Positions 1 through 13,900 of a DNA stretch of 64,000 nucleotides are shown piece by piece. Location of the stretch: contig CP075496.1 of NCBI GenBank assembly GCA_021613535.1, positions 5,642,001 to 5,706,000 on the forward strand. Reading direction: 5' to 3'. The stretch comes from Adineta vaga (lineage: Eukaryota > Rotifera). The notes beneath the pieces were generated by a model that had not been told where the DNA came from, searched no databases, and saw only the letters and a program-made list of their open reading frames with translations. Position 1 is the first letter of the stretch. Every line of letters starts with the position of its first letter. A program made the position numbers and the translations under genes.

Positions 1-558
1 TTAGGTCCTTGTTGGACAGATGACATTGTGCCTTGGTTTGATGCTGACCGTGTTTGATTTCCTCCAGTTGTATTATTTGTTCCCACCGTAGAAGAACGAG
101 CATTCGAGGGATACATAGAAGACTAAAATCAAAATGAGAAAGATTATTGTAATGTTTTAATCGGAGAGAATCAAATTTACTTCAACAATAGCTGGATCGT
201 GTGTAATTGTACTTTGTGGAGGTTCTCGAACTTGTAAATCTTCAATGTCGGCACCGCGAAAAATAATATATTCAAAGATCTCATCACGAGCAGGTACAGG
301 TCGATCCGTTGGACGATCTTCTGTACCAAAAGAACGCACTACAAGTTCAATGAAAAGTAAAAATCAATATATTATATTTTCAAAATATTTACCTTTAGAA
401 AGTGCTACAGTTGATTCATTGGCATCAATTGTATATAAAATACCTTCATAACGAATTTTAGCTTTGGAAACAAGACTAATTTTTGAGCCCAAATAAGGTG
501 AATCAGTTGCTCCAGTTGCAGATGGTTTTTTTATAGATGAATTATTTGTTAAGCTCAT
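1..558 (-). CDS. LSM14: LSM14/RAP55 (Trailer hitch) family protein, 5' part
   Basis: Three exons are visible on the minus strand: 558-393, 338-181 and 122-1 (running off the window), joined by introns of 54 and 58 bases with GT-AG ends. The start is the ATG at 558-556. The first 108 residues are a near-canonical LSm14 N-terminal domain, with [19 protein letters not shown] in exon 1 and [19 protein letters not shown] plus [15 protein letters not shown] in exon 2. Exon 3 is Ser/Thr/Asn/Gln rich, like the linker before the FDF box, which would lie outside the window. Family members bind RNA and act in P-bodies in translational repression and mRNA decapping, with DDX6/Me31B and 4E-T as usual partners (established for the family). 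Identity is very secure; the C-terminal half is missing only because the window ends. Confidence 0.95.
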
Positions 559-2253
559 TTTGATAGTTTCTGTGACTATGGAGGATGAAAAGTGAATAAT
601 AATATGGAAAGACTTTTTTTCTCTCTTTCTTTTTTTTCTGTTTATGTAACGAATTCGATCAGATAATAGCTATAAACAGATATCTCTTGGCCAAGAATAG
701 TCACATTCGGTGTAAACCAAAACAAAAAAGAGAAAAGAAGAAGAGGAAAACAAATATTGTTGGTCGTCTAGGGATTTTATATCTCTGTTCACTTGTTTAG
801 TTCGACTAACATGTGAAGCAATAAGATCGACGTTTCTAGAAATAGAAAGAATATGATGAATGTAGATTTTATTAATTCTAGGGCGTTATTTAGAAAGAAA
901 AATAAATATAGAAGAAGAAAAGAATAAGAACATGAGAAGAACACGAAGAAGACATCATGACGGTCAGTAAAGCGTCAAAGAGGAGGATCATTTCGTTTCT
1001 AAAAATAAATATCAATAAATCAAATAGAAATATCGATATGATGATGAAGACATAAATATATATATATATATATATCAAAAGTTTGACTTTTTTATGGAAA
1101 AGTTTTTGATATTTACAACGAATTATTTATCTAGAGGTCACTAATATACAACATTTAATTTGACTTCTAAGAATTTATAATGATGTTTTGAAGAAATTTG
1201 AAAACCAAATAATCGATAAAGTTAGTTTTAAACAATCGCTTAGATATGTATGTTTTAAGTAGTTACTAAAAAATTTTAATTGGTTTCTTTTCCTACTCCA
1301 ATAGTATTTATCATGATTCATTTTACAATATATAACTTATCTTCTCTCCTTTCGTTCGTTCTCGTTGTATAAATGAATGAACGTCGGTCAATCTCAATTT
1401 ACAATGCAAGATACGAACGAAGTAACTAGATTGTAACATAAATATTCGAAAATCAAGATTTGAATAGTTATAACTCGTACGAACTTCTCTTAATCCCAAC
1501 ATCGAACATATTTGTTGTATATTTAAAGAGAGAGAGAGAAAGAAAGAGAAAGTATATATTTAGTTAGATAAGAGTAAAAGCAAAAGCAAATACATATTAC
1601 TTTTTTTGTTAGTTCTATATGAAAATCAACGATTTAATTCATCTTAGTGTACATATGTCATCTTTTTCTTCTTCTTAACCGATCGTTTTTTTTCGCGAGA
1701 AATATATATCAAAAGGAAAAAAATGTCCCTGTCAAAATAACAACGTCATATTCTACTTTATACTAGTTGTCTTACTCATGTATATCGATTAGATAATTGA
1801 AAGAAACAATTCGAGTGTAGCCACCATCTTTGTTCTAATTACTCATCGAATTCAACGGCAAACATAATGTCTAGTTTGAAATCGACCATCAAAAGAGAAA
1901 GTATCTATTGATGTATTGTTTTAGTTCTAATATTGAATTCTCATCTACTGTTTTTCTCTTTCTCTCCTTATAAACCCTGAACATAATCAATTAAATTGAT
2001 TGCCTTGGCGATAGTCGTATATTTGAAATATTCTATGGTCCAATTATCATCCGAGAAAAATCTTTTCTTTTACTGAGTGTTATTTATTTGCTTATCGCTA
2101 GATAACACAAGAAAGAGTCACTTACATTTGCTTTTATCTATTTCTATATCTAAGGAAAAAAAAGGAAACTTATGCGCACAAATTGAGCAATTTGTATGTG
2201 TAAATTCTTTGATTCTACACTTCTAGATATCATTTCAATCAAAAATATCTTCG
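559..2253. other. Intergenic region between LSM14 and the acyltransferase gene
   Basis: No supported gene. The stretch is AT-rich with a short (TA)n run near 1058-1075 and purine-rich GA tracts near 1528-1555. It should contain the diverging promoters of LSM14 (leftward) and the sterol acyltransferase (rightward), but I see no specific motif I would call. Short ORFs here have low-complexity translations. Confidence 0.6.
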
Positions 2254-4819
2254 ATGAATAGACGTGGTCATGGTTTGTTTCATGAAATAGACTTTTATTT
2301 TTGAAATTATCTTTCTTTGTTTTTTTTCCTATTTTAGAACGATCAGCTAGTGCTGAATTTACTCGTGTCGATCGTACAGTTAAAATTCATAATTCCACTG
2401 AAGTAAAAGAATTATATTCTTTTAGGAAAAAAATCATCTTAATTTGTTTTCTTCATTATTCAGCGTCTTCGTTCAGAATTACTTAATTATATAACAAGTC
2501 GTTTCGAAGAATTTTCTTCTGAAATGAAACAAACAGCTAATATGCCATCGATTAATGAAATTATCGAACGACCAGTTATGTCCAATAGTGATTTATCATC
2601 CATTAATAAGATTGAAAATCAATTATCATCACAAACAATTGCATCGAAACAAAGCGTTGATATGAAAAGGTGATCATATTGTCTTACTTTTTCATCGAAA
2701 ATCCTTTGTCATTCAATAAATAGATCATCATCAGCATTTCCGACAAAAATTTTTCGTATGCGTGCATCAATCTTGACTGAATTACTTGAAGTATCACATA
2801 TACGCTCAATTCGACAAATATTTATTTCGATTCTTGTTCTACTGGTTCTACAAGTTGCTTTAACGGATTTATTTGAAAAGGGCACGTATGTAAAACTCTC
2901 TTAGGATACAATGTCATCTTAAGATTACGAATGAATCTGTTTGTAATTTAGAGTGGATTTTTTTGTATTTGATCTTATTCAATGGAATTTTTCAAATCTA
3001 TCACAATGTTTACGTGTTTGGCTTTGTATGTTTATGTCTACATGTGCCATTGTTTATTATAGTTTTCATTTTTGGACTTATAAACGATTGAATTTTATTT
3101 CCATCTATTCACCTGATTCAACAGAAACAGATAAACTTAAGAATAAATCAACAACATTACGTAAGAAGAATATGTTTTTTTACAAAAAAAAAGAATAGTT
3201 TTTAATCCTATTTTAATTATAGTAATTTTCGATTGGATATGGTTTGTGGCATATTGTTGTTATATTGGATTATTTTTATATATTCCAGTACAACATATTC
3301 TTGCAGAAAACTATCCGATTGTTACACGAATCATTATTCTTGCAGAACAGGTAGTTAGATATATAGCAAAAAGAGCTTGATTTAACTGTTATTTTTCTCT
3401 CTAGGTTCGATTTCTAATGAAATCGCATGCATTCGTACGAGAAAATACACCACGTGCTATACTCTATGGACAAATTTATTCAGAAGAGAGTATGTTTTTG
3501 TTCTATTTTTATTTCCAATGAATTATCATGTGTATTTGATTTCTTGTAGTCAAAACCGATGACATAATCAAAGACAATTTCAATAATTCATCAAATGAAC
3601 AAAAACCTTTTGCTATACCTCATACACCATGTCCAGAATTTTCAAAATTTCTCTATTTTCTATTTGCTCCAACGCTCATCTATCGTGATTCATATCCCCG
3701 AACATCGTCCATTCGATGGACATATGTGATTTCACAATTACTGCAATTTGCCACAACGAGTCTATTTGGTTATTATTTATTCTATCGTTTTTGTCTACCA
3801 GTTTTTCGACATTTTAATTCTGAACATGTGACATTGAAAATATTTGTTCTTTCAATACTTAATTGTACTTTGCCAGGCGCGCTATTTTTATTCTGTGGTA
3901 AGTTTATAAGAGATAAATTCTAGCTGCAATAATTAAACGATATGTTTTAAGCATTCTATGGTTTTCTACACTGTTGGCTCAATGCATTTGCTGAAATGCT
4001 TCGTTTTGCAGATCGACAATTTTATAGTGTATGTTTTTTTGTAGCTTCTCTGCCTTTCAACTTGTTTAGTTTTTTTTTATTATTTTAGGATTGGTGGACT
4101 GCTACATCATGGAGTAGTTATTATCGAACATGGAATATTGTAAGTTCAAAATTGCTATTATTATTATGTTCTTGAATTATTCTATAATTAGGTTGTTCAT
4201 GATTGGCTTTACACATATGTTTATCGTGATTGTCATAAAGTATTTAAATTTCGATTCGATTTATTGTCATTTTGATCATTTTATATTTCTAGTTACTCGG
4301 TGTAAAATATCGTTTGGTTTCTATGTATGCTGTTATTTTCTTAAGTGCATGTGTTCATGAATATATCATATCATTAGCATTTGGTTATTTCTATCCTATA
4401 CTCTTTATTCAATTTGCTGTACTTGGATGTATGTATTCTTACCTTTTGCATATTTAAAATGAAAAATTGATTTCTTTTCAAATACGATAGTTATTTCTAT
4501 GTTGATATTACCACAACGTACACAAAATAATGGATTTAATGTTTTCATATGGGCATCATTATTTGTTGGACTCGGAATGCAAATGTGTCTTTATTCAATT
4601 GAATGGTATGCACGACTGAATTGTCCTCGATATGTAGTAAGTAGTCAAATATTCTATATTTTATTTTATTGATTCAAACATTTTCATTGTAATTTTTAGA
4701 CTAGCCCATTGGATTATTTCATTCCTCGCTCATTATTCTGTCGTGATAGTGGTGATATCAAATCTTCCATATCTACCAATATTCCTAACCTTGTTCTTCA
4801 TCGTCAAACTGACCTATAA
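2254..4819 (+). CDS. SOAT: Sterol O-acyltransferase (SOAT/ACAT, MBOAT superfamily)
   Basis: Fourteen exons can be joined in phase to a 599-residue protein: 2254-2272, 2338-2402, 2464-2669, 2724-2885, 2952-3160, 3223-3350, 3405-3489, 3550-3897, 3952-4028, 4089-4139, 4192-4239, 4293-4428, 4491-4636, 4700-4819. The small first exon (MNRRGH) is the least certain. SOAT enzymes esterify cholesterol with fatty acyl-CoA in the ER membrane. Diagnostic stretches include [64 protein letters not shown] and [14 protein letters not shown], the last carrying the presumed catalytic histidine. Many hydrophobic segments fit a multi-pass enzyme. The family motif FYxDWWN reads FYSDWWT here, an Asn-to-Thr change at a normally strict position. 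The hydrophilic N-terminus (about 90 residues) resembles the cytosolic SOAT N-terminus rather than DGAT1. A poly(A) signal lies near 5153-5158. Confidence 0.93.
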
Positions 4820-5891
4820 TGCTTTCAACTGATAATTTTTTTCGTTCAATTTATCTTTTTTTTCAGTCATTCTATCATATGTGATACTTCTTCATAGATA
4901 ACAATTTATGAATGATATCGACAAAAAAAACAAATCTATAACTTTGTATTTATGATTTGGAGTTATTCTCTAGCTCTCGTGTCTTTTTTTGTAATTGTTT
5001 TTTGATGATTATTGTCAACACTGTTGAAATTTCGTGATGTCTGAGAATTTTATTCTAATGACAAAAAAATGATCGAAATTTCAAGGTCTTTTTTTCTTCT
5101 CTTCTCTATTCTGTAACATTAATCATTTGATGCTTATGTATAACAAAACTTAAATAAAATTGAACACAAAATAAATCTTCGATTGAGATAAAATAAAGAG
5201 AATTTTATTGATTATCTGTGTTGAAAAGAACAAGACAATATACATCCTATGGTTATATAGCTTTTGTTTATCATTGATAGATTTAACTGGCAGGAAAGAT
5301 TTGCATGAATTACGAACATCATATCAATCATTGTCTATATATCTATGATAATATAAATAGACTTCTTCTTATGATACAACGATATGAGAATGTTGAGGTC
5401 AACTAGACCCGGCGGGTTTATCCAATTTGGTTTTTTATACCACCACTTCATTATTGTTACTGATATTATTTGACAATCAACGGAGTTATATTTAGAGAAA
5501 GAGAACTCGAGACGTACTAGTCAAGGTCATTATATTTTTTCTTCTATTCCACTTGTTCATCTTTTGTCTACTCATATTCTTGCGTACACACCCTCACGTC
5601 TCTTTCCACATGTTTCGAGACATTGAGAATAAACTTGTTCTTTTCTTTATCGGATTTTTTTCTCTTTCTCTGTCTCTCTCTCCTTCAACACTGTCAAAAA
5701 ATGAGAAGATCAACAGCGAGCTGTTTCTTTCTCATTTACATTGTATTGGTTGTTGTTCAAGGAGAAACGCGAAGAAAACGAGTACAACTTATACGTTGAT
5801 GGTACCACATTGTGTTGAAGAAGCAGAAGAAGGAACAACGGAGAATATATAACATGTCTTATGTAAGAGAACACGCGATTCTCTATTTCTT

Positions 5892-5923
<32 letters not shown>

Positions 5924-6724
5924 CAGAATAAGAAAGAAAGAAAAAAAAAACTGCTTGTCGTATGTAAAGAACAAATCATCGGACTTGCACACATGCGTTT
6001 TGTCGATAGTAAAGAAAAAGAGAGAAAGAAAAAAAAAAGAGAAACAGACACCAAACTTCATTCATTCATTGATAGAAGAAAAAACCTAGATGCACGAGAA
6101 GAAAAAATCTCTCATTTTTTTTGCGGAATTTTAGGGTCATTTTTTTTCTTCTTCTTCTTTGCTTACGTACTTGTTTATTATATCCGTAATTTTCATCACC
6201 ATCATAAATGGCGTCCTTTCTTTTTCTCTGCTGAGCTACTCGCTTAGTCAACAGGGACGACATCACGAGTGATATTTAAAAATATTTCTTACACATATCC
6301 GAAGAATTGCTTATAGTTTAAATCTTTCTTTTAATAGTTAGTTAAGAATAAGTTGGGTAGAAAGAATCTGAGATTTTTTTATTGTTAAAAGTGGTCATTA
6401 ACCTTTGTCAATGTACGCATTCACCTTGACTTGAATCGTGTGAAACTTCTCAATTGCATATACTCTTTCTCTTCTTCACATTTTTTATACTGTTCAGATC
6501 GACACAAAATGCTTATCAATCGTCTACATGTTTGAAATTGGAGATTTTCATTCATATCGAATGCTCGACTACTAGGAAATTCTTTGTTCTCCAGTTTTTT
6601 TCTTCTTCTATATTTTAGATTAAAGTTTGGTATCTTCGTTGGCTTAAAGCTAGAAGGAGGAGGTGGAACGAAGAAAGAACGCGCAAGCGAGAGAGAGAAA
6701 GCGAGAGCTGGTTTTTAATATGAT
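4820..6724. other. 3' UTR of SOAT, intergenic DNA and upstream region of the TRIM-NHL gene
   Basis: No supported coding exon. AATAAA-type signals occur near 5153 and 5168 for the upstream gene. A CA/TA microsatellite lies at about 5891-5922. Several purine/pyrimidine tracts near 5930-6175 give rise to spurious Lys/Arg-rich or Phe-rich ORFs on both strands. A GA-rich block (6655-6712) directly precedes the TRIM-NHL start and may belong to its 5' UTR. Confidence 0.6.
5891..5922. repeat. (CA)n(TA)n microsatellite
   Basis: About eight CA units pass directly into about eight TA units. It is a simple sequence repeat in intergenic DNA with no coding role. Confidence 0.9.
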
Positions 6725-9622
6725 TTGTTCAATTTAATTTCAATTTCTTCGAAAAAAATCAGAGATATCATGAATGAAACAAGCAATATGAACAGTAGTA
6801 ATACCGGTGGCATATGTTCATCATGCCTTAAAGAAATGCCAATTAATTCAGGCTCATCATCAAATCATCCTCTATCAAGATTCTGTTCCAATTGTATGAC
6901 AGAGTTTATTGATCAGCAACAGCAACCATTTTCCCTTTTTTCATCATCATCATCATCATCGCAAATATTACCCAATCCATCACAACAAACTCAATCGATA
7001 TTTTCATCACAATTTTCTTCATTACCTTCATCATCTGCATCTTCGACATCATCATCTATTTCATCATCGAATCGTCGTTTAAGTGCATTCGATGCATTTC
7101 TATCCGGTAATCCTTCTCAAAATCCTTTTCTTCATTTATCAACGGATTTAAATCATACATTTCCACCCTTACCATCAATAAATTTCCCTAATGATCTTGA
7201 ATCGACAACAAATATGACCAATGATTTCATGCGTTATTTTCTTAATGGAAATAATTCAACAAATAATGATCGAGATAGTCCAGCAAGTAGTATTCAAAGT
7301 ACAAATGATTTATCTCGCGCATTAATATCACATCAACCATCAACATTTTGTTGTTTTGCCAATAATTTACCGTATACTTACTGTATGGATTGTGATACAA
7401 CTCTTTGTGAAAAATGCGCACTAACACATCCTAAAATTCTTGGCTTTAAAGATCATCGACAACAATTGTGTTCATCTTCACAACTTAATAATAATAATAA
7501 TAATCGATCACTGATTGGACAACCATCCTTATCATCAAAGACTAGTTAGTGAACAAATTCTTTAGCAATTCTTTTTCTTCAAACATATCTACTTATATTT
7601 AGATCGTCTACCACAACAAACATCTGTTGATTTTCCATTGAATCGTACATCATCATCATCAAGTACAAATGATCCTTCTTCATTATATAGTTCATTTTTT
7701 TCTCAACTTTCATTGAATACATCGAACAATGAAAATTTACCTTTTCTGAATTCTTCTCTATCATTACCATCTACAATCTTTTGTCATGAGCATTCAGGTT
7801 ATAAAGCATCTTATTTTTGTGATATATGTTCACATGCTTATTGTCATGAATGTCAAATACATCATGCTCAAAAACATACCTTATCATCATTACAAGATAC
7901 GATTGATAATGCTCGACAATTAACGAAACAATTTTTAATTGAATCACAAACATTATTATATCATTTAGACGAATCATTAAAACAATCGACGCGTACAATT
8001 GAAAATCTTTCAATAAAAAGTTCAACAATTGAACATGAAATTCGTACAATGATTAAATATTTTCTTGATATACTTTCTCAACGACAAGATTTTCTTTTGA
8101 AAAATGTCGATAAAATACAAACAATGAAAACACAAACATTACAACGACAAATTACTGAAATTAATCAAGTTATCAAACAATTACATTTAACAATATTAGG
8201 TAAGTTAATATCTATTTACGAATGATTTTTATTTATTTCATTATTCAATTAGATTGTAATGAATGTTTAAAAAATGGTAATGATGCTGATTTAATACGAA
8301 CAAGAAATCGTCTTTGGAATGAAATTATTCAAATGAAACAAATTATGTTAGTAAATTTAAAACCATTAGAAGACGATTTTATTCAATTTCAAGGTTCAAC
8401 AACACCAGTTAATAAATCTTTAATTAATTATGGACAATTAGTAACATCAACGTATTCAGCACTATGTGAATTGTATGGTGATGCACTTTACAATACTATC
8501 CGTAATCGTTTAACGGTATTAAATCTTCAAACACGAAATCATTTGGGTGAATCACGTACAACGGGTGGTGATAATGTTCAATGTTGTTTAATTGATACAA
8601 GTACAAATCAAACAGTACCATGTGAAATTTATGATCGTCAAAATGGACAATATTTTCTTACCTATATTGCCCAAAGTGATCATTTACATATATTAAATGT
8701 TTATGTAAATAATTCTCCAATCAAAGATAATCCATTTCGTATTGAAATCAAACAAAATCGAAATTATATGACGATTGGTACGAAAATTGAATTTGAAATT
8801 GGTGGTGAAGGTGATCAAGATGGAAAGTTATGTCGACCATGGGGTATTTGTTGTGATAATCAATCGAATATTATCGTTGCTGATCGATCAAATAATCGTA
8901 TTCAAATATTTGACAAATATGGACAGTTTTTAAGAAAATTCGGTACACAAGGAAATCGATCTGGACAATTCGATCGACCAGCTGGTGTTGCATTCGATAA
9001 ACAATTAAATCGTATTGTTGTTACAGACAAAGATAATCATCGTATTCAAATATTTACATCTACAGGAGAATATATCTTTAAATTTGGTGAAAAAGGTACA
9101 AAACCCGGTCAATTTAATTATCCATGGGATGTTGCAATATCATCAACATCACAAATCTTAATATCCGATACACGTAATCATCGTATACAATTATTTACAA
9201 AAGATGGATTATTTCTACGAAAATATGGTTTTGATGGGCCTGTCTGGAAACAATTTGATTCACCTCGTGGCGTTGTTTTTACACATGCTGGTCATATAAT
9301 TGTCTCAGATTTTAATAATCATCGATTATTATTTCTTTCATCTGATTTTCAAAATGCACGATTTCTCGGTAGTGAAGGTTCAAATAATGGACAATTTCTT
9401 CGACCACAAGGTGTTGATATTGATAGTGAAGGAAATATATTTGTTGCTGATTCACGAAATTATCGTGTACAAGTTTTTTCATCTCAAGGTGTTTTTAAAA
9501 CAAAATTTGGTATACAAGGCTCAGGTCCTTTACATATGGACCGGCCAAGTGGAATATGTATTACACCTGAAGGTCTTGTTCTTGTTGTTGATTTTGGTAA
9601 TAATCGTATTCTAGCGTTTTAA
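6725..9622 (+). CDS. TRIM-NHL protein (B-box, coiled coil, filamin, six NHL repeats)
   Basis: Three exons: 6725 or 6770 to 7544, 7603-8199 and 8253-9622. The protein has 913 residues from the ATG at 6770 (or 928 from 6725). Order: a Ser/Gln/Asn-rich N-terminus with CxxC pairs (GGICSSCLKEM, FCSNCMTEF); B-box 1 (CCFANN...YCMDCDTTLCEKC); B-box 2 (CHEHSGYKASYFCDICSHAYC); a coiled coil rich in Gln/Ile/Leu; a filamin-type domain; and six NHL repeats such as GQFDRPAGVAFD...DNHRIQIF, ending GNNRILAF at the stop. This is the layout of TRIM2/TRIM3/TRIM71/Brat proteins, cytoplasmic mRNA repressors and, where a RING is present, ubiquitin ligases. No complete RING is visible, so it is Brat-like in that respect, though Brat lacks the filamin domain. 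Which orthologue it is remains open. AATAAA signals cluster near 10580. Confidence 0.92.
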
Positions 9623-10990
9623 TCATCCTATGACGAATTCATTTCTCCATAGCTTTCATTCAGGTATCTATCAATCGTTTTCTTAATACATATATTCACA
9701 TATTTTCATCCCGGTAGTTTATGCACAAAGAACAGTCTCTTTTCTTTTCTTTTTATCCTCTTACATATGTCGAAAAACGAGTTATCATTTATCATCATAT
9801 GCTTTCAGAAAAAAAGTTCATTCTTTATTTAGAACAGTAGTACGAAATATATCGAATTTATTCATATAAATGTATATACGTATATAATCAAGTATGTCCT
9901 TGTTGTTAGCGTTCATAATCGTTGTTCTTTCCTTTGATATTATGTTTAAGTTTTCTCATTTTTCAAGCACAGTGTGCTTCACTACAGAAAAAGAAACAAC
10001 ACAACTATCTTTCGTTTCGACAGCTTCAAGTTGCTAAAATTAATTATCATACACAGGGTCACATTTGAACAGACTTTATATATATATATATTCGCTCAGG
10101 ATTACGCTTCTCAGGATGAACAGTATCACCTATACAATTCCTCAGGATCTTTTCTTTTCTTTTTCTCATCTTAAATGCTACTGTTGATAAAAATTCAAAG
10201 AAGAAAAACTTCTCTTCTGATAACAAACTAATTAAAACGAACAGAGTTCTTTAATCCTTTCTTTTTTGTTGTTGTTGTTGTATTTATAAAATTAGCAGTA
10301 TGCAGATAAATTTTAGCACTCTCAGGTTTTTAACCAACTATTTCATTTGAAAAATATAAATACAAAGAACTACACGAAGTGTGTTTTCTTTTTGACCGAC
10401 TGCTACAATTGAAAATTTTCCTATGAGCATTTGTTCTATTTTAAGCTTCGATTAATTCGCCTTTTTTTCTTTTACCTATATAAATGTGTGTATTGTTGCT
10501 TTCTTTTCTGTCATTTTCTCTCTCTTTCTCTTTTTTTTTGTAAAATAATCTTTTTGTTTTGAAATTCGAGTGCAAATCAATAAAAATAAAATAAAAGTCG
10601 ATTGATATTTATCGTTGGAAATTTCCTTCGATTCAGGGTCGATACTGACGAATAACTTCGTGTTTTGTTTCTCAAGGTTACATTTAAGTACTGTTTATAT
10701 CTATCGATGAAAATACATTTACTGTCTTCTTTCCGGATGCAAAACAAAGTTTGACATTGAGAAAAAAAAAGTTGTTTGTCTTTTTTTCCCGTTCTCTCTT
10801 TTATAACTATAATAATAGACAGATGACCTTGTCTGTCTTCCCGTCTAGCTAGTTATTACAATAGAATATGAGATGAAAAGGAAAAACTCTAAGGAAAATG
10901 TCGACATTTATTTGATGAACAACTTAGCCGATATTCTCATTCAAGGTCATTACATTTTGTAATGAATTTTCACTGAAATTGAAAGATTAT
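9623..10990. other. 3' UTR of the TRIM-NHL gene and convergent intergenic DNA
   Basis: No gene is supported. The stretch contains repeated AATAAA/AATAAAA signals near 10578-10595 and T-rich runs, consistent with the 3' end of the TRIM-NHL transcript. The gene on the right is convergent, its stop codon lying at 10991-10993. Confidence 0.6.
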
Positions 10991-13900
10991 TCAAGAGATA
11001 CAGGAATTCAATTGAATACTTTGATCCGGACAGTAACAAGCATATGGTGGTTGACTAGCAGGATTGGAAAAACAATAACCTGGCGAACAGTTAATTGTGC
11101 AAGACGCTAAATAACAGAAATGTATAAATCGATTATTGAAGAAAAGGAAAAATGTTATTTTAAATTTACCTGGTCGAATATCTGTATCACATATTCTTCC
11201 AGTAAAACCGGGAGGACATGAGCAACTAAAACCGCCAGTACCAGCATTAGTACATGTACCGGAATTTAAACATGGATTACTATCACATGTTACTATTAAA
11301 AGAAGAAAAGAAAGAAAAAAGAAATCATTTTTAAAAATGAGAATACTATTGCCATTAGTACTTACAATAGTTCGTAGTTCCTGTTTCACATCTTTGTCCT
11401 TTGTATGGATATGGACATTTACAAGTATATGTTAGTAATCCTTCAACACATGTACCACCATTCCAACAAGGTTGCGACACACATCGTCCCGCTAGTTAAG
11501 AAAAACAAAGAATTGAATGCAAAATAATAATGATCGAACAAAAAAACTACAACATACATGAAAGTGTTTCACAAAATTGACCAGTATAACCATTCGTACA
11601 AGCACATTTATATGAATTTCCAGCTAGAGTACAACTTTGAACAATAAGAAAGAAAAGTAGAATCTTAAATTTTACTAAAAAATATCTTACACGCCACCAT
11701 TCAAACAAACCGAGGGATTATTAAAACAACTTGTTGCTAGAAAATAAATATAAATTCTCTCCAAATATAAAAACAAATAAAATATTCATGCTATTTTACC
11801 AGTTGCCATTGTTTCACAACTCAATCCTGTATATCCTGGCAAACAGTTACAAGTGAATGCATCTATTGCCACAGGTACACATCTAAAATCTTGGAGATTC
11901 ATATAATCTATTAAAACTAATAACTTTTCTTACGTTCCACCATTCTTGCATGCATTTGAAAGTGAACTGCAAATACCATTACCTACTCATATACAAGAAA
12001 TTTTCAATTTTTCAATCTTGAATATTGTTCGATTGTAACCTGAAATCAATTGTTCACAAGTTGATCCTGTATACGGCGGTGAACAGACACAAAATAGAGC
12101 ACGATTCAATAATATGCAACTGAAATAAATACATCAAAAATAAAGAATAGAAAAACGTGATATTATCCATTTATTTACGTTCCACCATTTTTGCAATAAT
12201 TTGGATTACCAGCGCATGTATTAGCAACTAGAAAACAAAAGGAAATTTACAAATTTTCTCCTAAGAATCAATTCATTATCTTTGACAAACTACCATTCAT
12301 GTTTGTTTCACATTGTCTTCCTGTATATGGATATGAACAAGAGCAAGCATGTGTTGATCCATCAAGATAACAACTAAATTCAATCGATCGATAGAAACAT
12401 TCTATACGGATTCATCTATATAACGTACGTGCCACCATTCAAACAAAAATTACTAATACTACAGGGAGCTATAATAACAGAAATACAATAATTAATAAGA
12501 TAGATGCATGAATAAGATTTCAATTACATGATGTGATTTTGTCGCAAAGTGGTCCTTCAGTTCCTGGTCTACAAATACATCGTATACTGGTTGCATTTGA
12601 AACACATCTTTGGAAGAAAAGTTCAATTAGAAAAGAATAACAATCTTCTGTTTATGAATAATCAATATATACGTGCTTCCTTGTTTACATAAACCAGGAT
12701 TCAAATTACAGAGTGAATTTGATGATGAAACTATATAGAAATCAAATACAATGGTGAAGATCGATTGAATCTTGAAAAAATCTATATTACTTTGTTGTTC
12801 ACATCGAACTCCGGTAAAATCAGGTTGGCATGAACATTGTAATGAAGTACCAGTTGATACACAACTATAAATGTGTGAACATCTTCAAAATAGATTTTAA
12901 TCAGTTAAAAAACTTACGCTCCACCATTTAGACATGGAACGGCAAGACAATTTCCTGTAAATATATTACTTTTCTCAGAGGAAATTGAAACCGATAATCA
13001 AAATTTACATACCACTTACAACATTTGCACAAGTTTGTCCTTGAAATCCGAATGAACAGTGACATTCAAAACTATTTCCAACATTCATACAACTAAACGC
13101 GATAACACCCAAAATACTTCTAGAAAAAAATTCTTCTTCTATACGTACGTGCCACCATTTTGACATGGTGATGATGAACAAGGTGTTACTAAAACAAGAA
13201 TATAAAATCTCTTGCTCTTGAACTAACTTCTGCTTCATTCATTTCATACTATTCGAAGAAAACTGACATTGAGTACCAGAAAATTGTTGTTTACAATGGC
13301 ATAAAAACGATGCTCCGGCTGGTGTACAACTGCCATTGTTATGACAAGGAAAACTTGCACAGGCATTTGATTGACCTTCAAATAGCAGAAAACGAAGTTT
13401 ACCTATGCTAAATATCTATTGATATCTTACCAATAGGTATTTCACAATATTGACCGGAAAATGTACCTGGACAAGCACATCTTAATCGATTTAATGAATA
13501 ATCAAATGTGCATTGTCCATTATTTTTACAATAATCGACTGGACAAGTTGTTACCATTGTCGCTAAAACAAGATTTTATTTTCTTGTTACGAAAACATGA
13601 TCTAATAAACTTTTTTTTTAATTTATAACATACTACATGACGGGTCTGTATATTCGAGTGGACATTGACAATAATAATTTGCATTATTATTATAAGATAT
13701 GCATGTTGCACCATTTTTACACGGCATTGTTGAACAAATTGCTAATCAAAATGTTTAAAAGTAAAAAATAATGATTAAAATAGTGATTAAATATACTTGA
13801 CATTTGACTTAAAGTTTCGCAATATATTCCACTATATGACGATGAACATTGACATCGAAAAGCACCACTAACACCTGGAATACAAGTACCACCATTTCGA

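Noticed and set aside
5553-6266. Overlapping ORFs of 66-114 codons on both strands
   Set aside because: They come from CT/GA and TA/CA tracts; translations are low-complexity (Phe/Ser or Lys/Arg runs) and overlap on opposite strands without splice or domain support.
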